Shown: one piece after another, positions 36,866 through 47,122 of the stretch
How the letters are laid out: the number at the start of each line of letters is the position of its first letter
Numbering within the stretch: position 1 is the stretch's first letter
Notes under the pieces: generated by a model
Databases searched by the model: none
What the model saw: the letters and a program-made list of their open reading frames with translations, nothing else
What the model was told of the DNA's origin: nothing
Source of the DNA: Mikania micrantha
Lineage: Eukaryota; Streptophyta; Magnoliopsida; Asterales; Asteraceae
Length of the DNA: 64,000 bases
Reading direction: 5' to 3'
NCBI GenBank assembly: GCA_009363875.1
Contig: CM018683.1
Coordinates: forward strand, 47,729,711-47,793,710
Position numbers and translations under genes: made by a program

Positions 36866-37126
36866 GGGATGGTTCGAATGTTACTCCTTCCTTATTGCGA
36901 TAACCGAATAACTACATCTTATTACTTTGGTGCACACGTTAAAGTAAATTTAAAGACTAAAAGTGTAAGTTTTTTCTTGTTTTTTTATTAATGTAAGTAG
37001 GTCCTACATTAATTAAAAGAAAAAGAAAAAACCCACAACTTTAGTTTTATTTTAATGTGGGCCCCAAAGTAATAAGATGTAGTTATTCGGTTAACGTAAT
37101 AAACACGTGTTAACATTTGATCCTCT
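36866..37126. repeat. Foldback MITE in microsatellite DNA
   Basis: The arms share AACCGAATAACTACATCTTA TTACTTTGG (read through a break here) in inverted orientation at about 36901-36930 and 37065-37093. The outer ends are GGGATGGTTCGAATGTTA and, inverted, AGAGGATCAAATGTTA. Left flank TA/CA repeats, right flank CATA repeats. Confidence 0.8.
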
Positions 37127-37157
37127 ACATACATACATACATACATACATAGATACA

Positions 37158-37188
<31 letters not shown>
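37127..37188. repeat. (CATA)n microsatellite
   Basis: About 15 tetranucleotide units, one interrupted (catagatacata). A GGGACAAGGATA terminus-like word follows directly at 37189; no matching right end was found. Confidence 0.95.
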
Positions 37189-39199
37189 GGGACAAGGATA
37201 AAAAAATAACTATTATCTTATGTTACAACCAAATAACCCACTTCAACCAATAATCAATTTACACATAAGTATTTTATTAAATTATTAAAAAGGGTATGAT
37301 AGATATTTTTACCACAATATAAAATAAGAACAAATCTATACTTTTTTTTATTAGTCATACTACTTTAAATTTTCAAATTCATTATTAATTACTTTAAGAC
37401 AAATTAAGTTTTAATATTTCTCTATTTAAAATCACCACATCTATGTAGAAGACCTATTTTACAACTGAGTATTTTTAATAATATATTTTTTTACAATCAA
37501 TGAACTTAATGTATTTTTAATAACGTATTTTTTTATTTTATTATAAGGGTCGCAGTGATGTAAATAATGTATTTTTTAATTTCAAATTTTGTTGTTTCTT
37601 CTTTTTAGCAGGGTTACAATGACATAAATAATGTATTTTTTTATTTTTTATGTAAATAATTTTTTTATTTATTCCTTTACATTCATGTAAAATGTTTTTA
37701 TAAACGATATTTTTCTTGCAATTTTTTTCCTTTTTAAGTCATGATTTTAAACGTATTAATTATATTTGTAGTGAACTTTTTAATATGTTAATGTTGTATT
37801 ATAATTACAATAATGTAAGTAAAATTAAAATACTAGCAAGATTATAGATAATACTATTGTTGGTATCCTAATAGTAATATTACAATAATGTAAGTTTGTA
37901 TGTACAAACGTATAATTTGAACAACTTTAATAAATTGGTTACACAATTGTAAGTTAAAAGTAAAAAAAAAAGTAAGGAATTAAATTAATATGTTATGTTT
38001 TAAACATGGCATGAGAGCTGCAGTGGAAACTTTCTCCAGTTCGTTAATTCCTTCTTTAAAACCAGATCGTTATGTTTTAATGTAGGAGTCGGATCGCTTT
38101 ATGATTTCATACATACAGTAATAACCTATACATTTATATTAGAGATTATTTCTCACAATTTGAACTTATAACTTTAATAAAATATTGTTAAGTTATCTAA
38201 AGTTATAATTTATAGTTGTTAAAAGAAAAACAACAGCTATTTAATTAATAATTAACAAATTTTTGTAGCAACTTTTTTCGAGATGAAGTAATGAATAAAA
38301 TTATCTTTTTTATTACCTTAGTGGATTTATATAAATTAGATATTTACCTAATAATGATATTCTGTTTTTTTTTTCAGAAAAGAGCGACGTAATACACTTC
38401 ATCACCTCACAAAATCAATTCGCTTTCATTATGATTTAACTTTTAATGTTGTAAATTTAGTTAGATCTAAAATATTTTTACATCATCCATATCATCTATG
38501 CATATTTTATTACACACGTTACTTAACAAATATTTTTACCCACACTATCGACAATCTTTTTATTGAGGCCAAATAAATCACACTACATATACATTACTTT
38601 AATTTATACATATTTTTTAATAATATACGTTACAAAAATATCATGTTATTGGTACACGAGTGTACGAATAACGAAACCTAAAATAGAAGACTATCCTCTA
38701 AATTTTTTCCGAGTTCTTTCTTTCAATTTCTATCTAAAATAAACTTTTAATCAACATATATAACACATAATTAATTTATAAATTGGGTGTGTTTTCCAGC
38801 AAAATAAATCTGGTTATTTAAAATTGAATTCAATCCAAAATACAACAATAATATACTTGGGTTTGCTATAAAGATTTCGGATCGATTTCTGGTGGAACTA
38901 GGAAACATGTCGGGTTGTTGTCAATCTATGCAAGTTCACATGTTAATATAACATGTTTAAATTGTTTATATATATTTAATTATTTTTAATTGTCTTTTCT
39001 GCTCAATAAGGTATTCAATACCAAAATTAAAAACTAAAACAAATGAATGTTGTCAACCTTAAATATTAATGCTGTGTGTATTCTTCACATGTGTGATATG
39101 ATTTTAGATTTCGGATAGTGATCTGATTGGATTCACTTTAATTGAGGTTTGTTTTATTAAACCCACCACTCCACAAATACGACAACTTTAACAACCTTA
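37189..39199. other. No gene found; AT-rich
   Basis: Very AT-rich DNA. 37500-37700 repeats taataatgtatttttttatttt words. No reading frame with recognisable content was seen. Confidence 0.5.
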
Positions 39200-39472
39200 G
39201 GACCGTTTGGTTGGGTCTGAATCATTAAGTGCTGAATGGTTCAGATGTTTGAATGATTAAAAGGGTCTGAATGATTAAGTGTAGAATCAGTTAAGAGTTT
39301 TTGGTTCACACATCTGCATGTTTGAAACACACAGACTTGGTCTGTAATCTGAATGATTCAAGCCCTCATTCAGAGACTGGAAGCCATCTAGATGTGTGTT
39401 TTTTTCACGAAATAAACGGTCTGAATCTGAACCATTCAGATTCATATACATTCAGACCCAAATAAACAACCC
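39200..39472. repeat. Tourist/PIF-Harbinger-like MITE
   Basis: Flanked by TTA on both sides (39197-39199 and 39473-39475). The ends GGACCGTTTGGTTGGGTCTG and (inverted) GGGTTGTTTATTTGGGTCTG are imperfect inverted repeats. The 3-bp TTA duplication and the G-rich 'GTTTGGTT' terminus fit Tourist-type MITEs. Confidence 0.82.
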
Positions 39473-39750
39473 TTACATTTAAGCTACAAATTTAAACCAG
39501 GAACTAAAATGTTTTCTCATGCAAACAAAATAATTATTGGACTACGTTTAATAGTAAAACTCCTATCATTTCACATGTGTTATTATCACTCTCTTTTTAA
39601 ACCACATCATCCTCCTACTTTTTTCTCTTTCTTCTTCCTCTTCACGCATGTGCCTCACGCCTCGGTGACACCCATGTATAGTTGGAGGAGGGCGCCAACA
39701 AAGCGTAACCGGTCCCTCTCAAGCCCACTTCACGTATTATAACACATAAC

Positions 39751-40066
39751 TAGAGGTGAACAAAAAAACCGGTTTGGGTTTCCAAACCGGTATTCCATAG
39801 TTCTCAAACCGGTTTCATTAAAACCAGTTCCCAAATCGGTCCGAACAACCGGTTTGGCATATGTTTGACATCCCCATCTCCCAAAACCAGTTTCAATCCT
39901 TCCAAATTGGTTTCAACACCTCCAAACCGGTTTCAAACCTATCCACACCGCTTCTTACAGGTTTGACATCATCATCTCCCAAAACGGTTTCCAAACCCAA
40001 CCGGTTTTGACATCCGTAAACCGAACCGGTCCAGTTAGGTAAAAAAACTTGATTGGAGCAACCCTA
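39751..40066. repeat. hAT-like short element with AAACCGG core
   Basis: The flanks cacataac (39743-39750) and cacatatc (40067-40074) agree at 7 of 8 bases. Left end TAGAGGTGAACAAAAAAAC, inverted right end TAGGGTTGCTCC. The core is a field of AAACCGGTTT and CCAAACCGG words. Confidence 0.65.
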
Positions 40067-40127
40067 CACATATCCTTTCTATTAAAATTATCAAGAATAC
40101 GATTGATGGATATGGAGGCCCTTCTAT

Positions 40128-40437
40128 TAGAGGTGCACAAATCGGGTTTTTTTTGGAACCGGTTCCGGTATACCCGGTTCCGGTTTCAGTTCCGGGTTTT
40201 AACCGGTTCCAACCGGTTTTTGACCGGTTCTGGTTCGGGTTTTGGTCGGTTCCGGTTCGGGTTTTGGCCGGGTTCAGGTGGAACCAGTTCCGGTTTTCCG
40301 GTTTCGGTTCCGGTTCTAATTTGTCTGAAAAACCGTACCCGTTCGTATACACCAATTTGGGTATGACCGGTTCCGGTTCCGGTTGTCGGTTCCGGTTCCG
40401 GGTCCGAGTCCGAGTCCGGTTTTTTTGTACACCTCTA
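40128..40437. repeat. hAT-like short element with GGTTCC core
   Basis: The flanks ccttctat (40120-40127) and ctttctat (40438-40445) agree at 7 of 8 bases. The ends TAGAGGTGCACAAA and (inverted) TAGAGGTGTACAAA differ at one base. The core is almost pure CCGGTTCCGGTT repeat, which creates overlapping ORFs up to 145 aa on both strands that are not genes. Confidence 0.82.
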
Positions 40438-40753
40438 CTTTCTATCATGTGGGCTAATGGTGCATGAAACATATGTTGATTTGACTAGACAACTGGATAC
40501 CGTCCTAAATCAATCCTGATGCGACTTATCATACAATAAAAATCACACAACATGTGCCAGTTCATTTGCTTTTCCATTTGGTTCCAAAAGTTTTACATGT
40601 GCCAATTCTTTTTCTTTTCCATTTGGTCCCAAAATTTTACATGTGATTTAATATAATACTTAATATCTACCATTTTTTATTATTTTTTTTTTCACAACTT
40701 AACCATCAATCTTTGGGTGCAGAGGGTGACAATCGAAATTATTCACATGTAAC

Positions 40754-41390
40754 TAGGAATGCTCATAACTTGGAAAAAAATCGTTCAAATTTAGCTCGGT
40801 TTTATATTAGCCCGGCACGTTTGGTTCGATTTCAAAATGAGTCGCGCATGAGCCAAGGTAAGCTCCTTCTCCGCTTGCTAGGATAACGCTTATTTGGCTC
40901 GCTCGTTGGCTCGTTTAAGTATAACTAGATTTTTTACGGTAAAATTAATTTTTTTAATAATAATAACATTTTCAAAATTTTGACGATGAATGATAATTTT
41001 GGCATAATCAAAATAATAAATAATTATGTTGATAAACTATCCAAACATTTAAGCTTTTTTATGTTTTCATATTATAACTAATTTTAATTATAAACTTAAT
41101 TTTTGTTTTAATTTGTATAAGGTTAAACTTATTATTTTTAATTATTAAGTTTGAAATTAATATAAATAATTGGAAATTTCATTAAATTTTATTTAGAAAC
41201 CAAGCTAAATCGAAGCAAGCTGAGCCACTCGGTTTTAAAACGAGTCGAGCAACAAGCACAACATTTGGTTCAAATTTACAAATTCGAACAAAGCCGAGCC
41301 ACTCAATTTGTAAACGAGCCACTCAATTTGTAAACGAGCCAAATATAAGGATATTCTCGCTAAGGTCGGTTCATATTGCGAACAACCCTG
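40754..41390. repeat. hAT-like element with GCTCG/GAGCC core
   Basis: The flanks catgtaac (40746-40753) and caggtaac (41391-41398) agree at 7 of 8 bases. Left end TAGGAATGCTCATAA, inverted right end CAGGGTTGTTCGCAAT. Both ends of the core carry GCTCGGTT, TGGCTCG and their complements; the middle is AT-rich. Confidence 0.65.
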
Positions 41391-41792
41391 CAGGTAACAT
41401 AGTTCTAATATATAATAATAATAATATGTTATATTATTTTTTACTTAGTCGAACTAAATATCTTAAACACAAGGGGTAGAACCTAAATACTATAGCTTTT
41501 TTATTAAAATTTAAATGAATTAAATAAATTATTATAATCATTAAACAAAAAACCATAATTTTCAATACAATTAAAAAAATCTTTATATTTTCCCATAAAC
41601 TTCATAAATTACATACATATCTAATATAAAAAAGAAATTACGTATATCATCTTACATAGTCCTTTAAATTAAATATATTCATAGTTAAAGTTATAAATTA
41701 CATATACTCTCTTGTTTAAAGAAGAAAGGTTATAAAAGATGCGATAAATGTAATTTAACATTTAACTTGAGCATATATATATAATTAGAGTT
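41391..41792. other. No gene found; AT-rich flank of the Copia insertion
   Basis: AT-rich DNA between the hAT-like element and the Copia target site. Nothing recognisable. Confidence 0.5.
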
Positions 41793-41797
41793 GTAAA

Positions 41798-42269
41798 TGT
41801 AGATTTGAAGAATCGATCACGAAATTCTACGATTCAATCATAAACGTGCGGAATCCGTTTACAACTAGATTTGAATCAACAATGACAATGTAATAGATCA
41901 TGAATCTGAATTCTTCATTGATATCCAAGTGTTTACAAACAATAAACGTGAAAATACAACACTTGAACGATCAAAAGAAACAAATATGAAGAGAGTCTTG
42001 ATCTTGAGCTTGAGAGAGAATTTGACTTTGTATGTGTGAATTGTAAGCTCTAAGTCTACCAAGTCTTCCAAGTCTACCTATATATAGGTTTCATAGGTTT
42101 GCCAAACCTATAAAACATGTGAGCACCAAACCTTTTAGCCATTAATCATAGCCGAACCTTCTTGGATCTTTAGCCGAACCCTTAATCATATATAACAAAC
42201 TACGATTTCATATACAACAAGCCAGGTTCACACAGTAAATGCAACTTTCACACAGAAAATGCACTAACA
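41798..42269 (-). repeat. Copia 3' LTR (472 bp)
   Basis: Matches 61856-62313 with about ten substitutions and one 14-bp segment (after ACGATTCAAT) missing from the other copy. The minus-strand ends are TGTTAG...CTACA. Confidence 0.95.
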
Positions 42270-42282
42270 TACTCCCCCCTAA
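42270..42282 (-). other. Copia polypurine tract
   Basis: On the minus strand this reads TTAGGGGGGAGTA directly before the TGTTAG start of the 3' LTR, the expected position for plus-strand priming. Confidence 0.85.
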
Positions 42283-42449
42283 ACCTTGCTGTTGTATATG
42301 CTCAAACATTTTGTGGATCGGGGAACAAATATGTATCAACATACTCCCCGACAACCTTGCTATCAACATACTCCTCTTCAGTTGTATCAAATGTTGTTGT
42401 ATAGAATTCATAAGTCTCTTTGTTTCCACTTCACTCTCTCAATCTTAAT

Positions 42450-42490
<41 letters not shown>

Positions 42491-43682
42491 TTATGTCTTT
42501 CTTTGTCAAGATTCATCTGCTGAGGACTGCAGTGACATCTTCAACACACAGATCTTCATCACCCTTATCACCTGCATCAGTTGATACATAATCAAAAATA
42601 AATCTTTTGCTTCACATGTAATCATACTAGATGCCTCATCACAATTCCAATTTCTCTTTGTCACTTATTAACAGTAAATCAATTATAGTGTTTACAAAGA
42701 ATTAGTAAGTCACATCGGATAGTCTAAAAGAAAATAGAAGAAAATTTTAATGAATTTTTCAATATTTGAATAAACTCCCCCTAAAGCTATGAATTACAAA
42801 TTTGTATATCCTAGAATCCTACAAAATTTGTATTCTAACTAAAAAATAAATATGTTTTTGATGAGAAAGATCCAAACATGAGATCATATTGCAATCATAC
42901 TTCAGCATTACTTATTGATTGTTAATGAGATTTATTTAGTCGATGCACAAGCCTAGGACAATTGCCAGTATATGGATCCACTTTAAGTCTTACTACTTGT
43001 TGTGAATTTGGATTAATGAAAACCAATCACAAGACTTTGTGTTCCCCACTCACTTGAACACATCCCCGCTTTGTGAAACATCAACCAACAGCCATGCCAT
43101 TGTAAATTATAAGTTCAAATTCTTGCTTAGTTTGATCATGCAAAAAATAAAGCAGAATATCTTTTGTGAAATAACAAAGTGTAAAATAAAGCAGAATGTT
43201 CAAAATCCGGTAACAAGATCGATACTTCCGTATGCGCAGATGAAACCAGGATATTGAACCAAAAATAACTTAAGTTTAAAACCTAGCAATCAGATTGATA
43301 CTTCCGTATACACATAGAATGCCCAAGTTTTAAACAAACCAAGAAAATAAAAGCAGAGTGTCCAAAACATAACAATCAGATCGATACCTAAGTATACGCA
43401 GAGAATGTCCATGTTTTGAACAAAAATAAAAGAAAAATGAACTCAGAATTTCTTTTGAAAATAAAACACATGATCAAACTAGTATATGTACTAATACAAT
43501 TAGCAATCACTGAGGCAAATAACCACGCACTCAGGACAAAGATCGAACACTGTGTTCTAAGTAATGTGTCCCACAAAGAATGATTATGGCATTAGTCTAC
43601 AGAAATCACAATTAAGTGAAAGACCTACCAACATATCATACTGAGTGCATTGTGATAGCTTTGTATTTGATCTTGTATGATA
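42283..43682 (-). other. Copia internal 3' region, no coding domain recognised
   Basis: Between the polypurine tract and the Gypsy A target site there is AT-rich sequence without reverse transcriptase or RNase H motifs in either direction. A (TC)n run lies at 42455-42486. GCAGA-containing words tied to 'gatcgatac' recur near 43210, 43290 and 43380, hinting at a diverged short repeat. Confidence 0.55.
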
Positions 43683-43687
43683 CAAGT

Positions 43688-46614
43688 TGTCACACCCCCA
43701 ATTTTCAACTAACGGAATCATACTGTTTGGGACGTGACAAACCAGGATCTCAGATCATTAGACATAACGAAGACCTCTATATGATTTTCAGAACATACTT
43801 TGTTCTAAAACGGTAATATCAAAGTTCTACGTTGCGGAAGCGTTTTTAAAACATAAACAACCATAACGGTTTGAAAACGGTAAATTACAATACAAAGTTT
43901 CAAATGTTCAAATCAAAATAACTGAAATGTAAAATACGCATGCGACTCAATCTCCTAGTCCATGCTTGCTTGCTGTGTACCTTAGCGTCCTGAGAAAACA
44001 TGTAAATCAAGTCAACACAAAGGTTGGTGCATTACACAGGTTTAAGCATTCACAAATGTTTGAAACAACTATTTAATCAAAATGTTGCAGATAACATAAT
44101 CACACATGCATAGTCATGATAGCTAGTCATATATACTATTTACATAAGTGGTCAACACCGAAGCTGACTGTTGCATGCTAACGCATGTTTTGCCTTGCCA
44201 CTATTGTCTAGCACAAACAATCGAAATGTGAATTGGCTAGTCAAACACTTGCGTAGATCCCATCTACCAAGTGAGGTTTGTCAAACCTAATAGATCTATT
44301 TCCAACTACCACGCTTTGCACTACGGCAAACTAAACGGTTCGAAATGTAAGGACTTGTAATGCTATGTTTGCACTCAATGTAAATAGCTAACTCATGCAA
44401 GTGATATGTATCTAAAAGTGTTTGTTGTACATGTTTTCTCCCCCAAAACAGTTAAAATAAGAAAGGGGCCATGTACGCACCTTTGATAGTGAGCAGAATG
44501 ATCAAACACTCGTGAACTCGCGTAAATAGTCCTCTACGAAGAATCTGTGGTTTAACAATAACTTAGTGTTATTCGGGATATCGTTTTGTGCTTGAAATCA
44601 CATACGTCTCAGCACACGTATGTTAGAGTGTTAGAAATGTGCATACGTAAGTACGCGTATCTTTAAAATCGTTTAAATAAAATCATATAATTGTTTATGA
44701 TTTTATTTAAATAAGCGTAATCATACGCGATTACGTCTTCGGGTTTAAAATATGAATTTTATTATTCTAATATGTTCGGAATGAAATTCTGGTTTCAACG
44801 CAACTGAAACGAGTCGAATCAGAGTTCGAATAAGAAAGTTATGCTCAAAATACAAAAATAATATTAAAACCCAAAAAAAACTGCGGGGGCCGGGTTCGAA
44901 CCCGCGACCCCCCCCCCCCATCCACCGCACACACCACCTACCATTCCCTCTACTTCTAATTTGGTTAACATAGTTCATTTCAACTGATTTTAACTAGTAT
45001 CTGTCGGGTTCCCCTTTGTTTCACCAAACCGAACCATGTGGGTTCAATTGAGCCTCAATTCGACTGAAATCACAACCCAAACCATAGGGGTTTTGTTCCA
45101 GAGATTCAAATGAGTTCAATGGAAGTTTTAATTTGATTATTAAACAACCAGAAGTCCCAATTCACGACTTACATGGAATTCGAACATAATTATCAAAAAT
45201 TCAACCTTCAATTGATTAAATTTGTTTGAATTATACTGAGATCCCATAGAGTTTTCCTTAAAAATGAATTTCGAAGCTTTCAGTGGGTTCTAATTTAAAT
45301 ATTAAACTCAATTAACCCAAAATCCCCATTTCGTTTTAACACACGAACCCTAAATATCCAATTGATAAAATTCGTGTTTGTTTGAAACAATTAGCATACG
45401 GTTTTCTTTAAATGGATGGTTTCGAAACTATCTGTATAGCTCAATTTGATTTCTAAACTCGATTTGATCAAAAACCTCAAACCCGTTTGTATGATGAACC
45501 CTAGAAATCGAAATCCTTCAATTCATTGTTGTTTGATGCAATTGCCATAGGGTTATCGTTTAACAGGGTATTCCGAAGCTTCCTATGTAGTTTAATTTGA
45601 TTTGTAAATTCGTTTCAATAAAAATCCCCAAAACATTTTCTAGAATGAACCCTAGAATTTGAACTCAAACAATTTGTTATTGTTTCATAAAATTGACCTG
45701 ATTTTATCCTTAATCGCATCATTCTGAGACTAATGGTACTGATTAATTTGATTTTCAATTTCGTTTGTACAGAAAACCCCAAAACGACCTTGACACGAAC
45801 CCTAATTATTTGAACTTGTATAATTCGAGATTATAGCTTCGAATTAACCTAGGGTTATGTTTAGTCGGTCAATTTAGATTGTGTGGGAGTAAGTTTTTAC
45901 CTGGTTTAATCACAATTCAGTGGGGTTCGACTAATGAGTTGAAATTTGGCCACCCTCCAATTGAGTTCTTCTCTTCTTAGCTTCTTGAATCGAATTGTGG
46001 TGTGAAGCAGAGTCTAAAAGTGCCGAATGAGTTTTAGGAAGCTTCAATTTGATGAATTTCGATTGAATTAAATGGGTTTTAACTTAAACGACTTCGGTTA
46101 CAACTTTTGGGTTGTTAATTCGTTTAATTCGATTATTAATGGATCTAATAACCGATGATAATTGATAATCATTATTAACACGACAGTTATGAATGTAAAT
46201 TTCGATTAATTATACTGATTTAATAAGGATTTCGAATTTACATGATTTATAAACCGAATTTTGACTCTCAAAGTCAAAATTGAGATTAATTTGAAATTTC
46301 AAGTTTAATTCTTGAGGTTCTTAACATCTTAAGACTTGCTTTGATCAAGTCTAACCCCTCTAGTTTGATTTGGTTCAATTTTGTATAATTTTCAAATAAA
46401 ATTCGGATTTTTAATTTGACTTTTGGTATGAACTTTGACTTTAAAAGTCAAAATTGAACTTTTTAACCTAATTACAAGTCTAATACTTGTAATTAAAGTG
46501 CTCTGGGTTTGTTTTGTTCTAATCCAGTCCTTCTGGTTTGGTTTTGTTCGAAATTGTATCGTTTCTGTTAGTTCTTGGTTAACGGGGTTAATCCGAAATT
46601 GCCGGATTGTCACA
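43688..46614 (-). repeat. Gypsy A 3' LTR (2,927 bp)
   Basis: Bounded by the target duplication on the left and the polypurine tract on the right. Its outer 109 bp recur at 48629-48737. No ORF of note. A C-run with an adjacent GGGTTCGAACCC palindrome lies at 44889-44920. Confidence 0.9.
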
Positions 46615-46651
46615 TCATCCCCTTGTTGAAGGAATTTTCGTCCCGAAAATT
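46615..46651 (-). other. Gypsy A polypurine tract and adjacent hairpin
   Basis: On the minus strand CAACAAGGGGATGA abuts the 3' LTR. Just upstream of it is an 8-bp stem (AATTTTCG/CGAAAATT on the plus strand, 46633-46640 and 46644-46651) with a 3-base loop. A second copy of the same tract-plus-hairpin unit lies at 47088-47124. Confidence 0.75.
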
Positions 46652-47087
46652 GTAAAATGTTAAAAGTAGTTAGGACACTACTTGTGAGTTCAAATTGTGC
46701 GTGTTAGTGTGATGTCTGATCATTCTGTGCTCTTGTGTGTACTCACACACAAAACCCAATGTTTGCAATCATCACACCTAAGTGTGATCGTTCAATGTAA
46801 CAGTTTGCGTGTACACTAGCTAGTTCACCTAACTGTGACTGTTTGTGTTTGTTCATATTGTGCTGTGTAACTTTGCACATAGTGAGTGTTTGCAACTGTT
46901 TGTACTATGTAACCTCGCACATAGCAAAATGTGTGTAACTAATCATGCATGTACTACCATAAGATGTAGCACATAAAATGTAGCACATAAAATGTAATGT
47001 AGCACAAATGTTTGTAACAAAACCAACTGAATAAAGTGTTTGTGCTTACAGTTTGAAATCTGAAATATTGATGTGTGAAACATCACG
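46652..47087 (-). other. Non-coding spacer between two copies of the tract/hairpin unit
   Basis: Rich in gtttg(c/t)a and cacata words (tgtgtaac, agcacata), partly tandem near 46975-47005 (aatgtagcacataa). No coding content. Confidence 0.55.
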
Positions 47088-47122
47088 TCATCCCCTTGTT
47101 GAAGAAAATTTCGTCCCGAAAT

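Noticed and set aside
40035..40472. ORFs of 104-145 codons on both strands
   Set aside because: They are low-complexity translations of the GGTTCC array in a hAT-like element.
42208..42591. Overlapping ORFs of 69-101 codons at the Copia 3' LTR
   Set aside because: They span the LTR edge, the polypurine tract and a TC microsatellite, and are not coding.
44881..44940. GGGTTCGAACCC segment resembling a tRNA T-arm with B box
   Set aside because: No acceptor, D or anticodon arms could be folded around it; it is a short palindrome beside a C-run inside an LTR.
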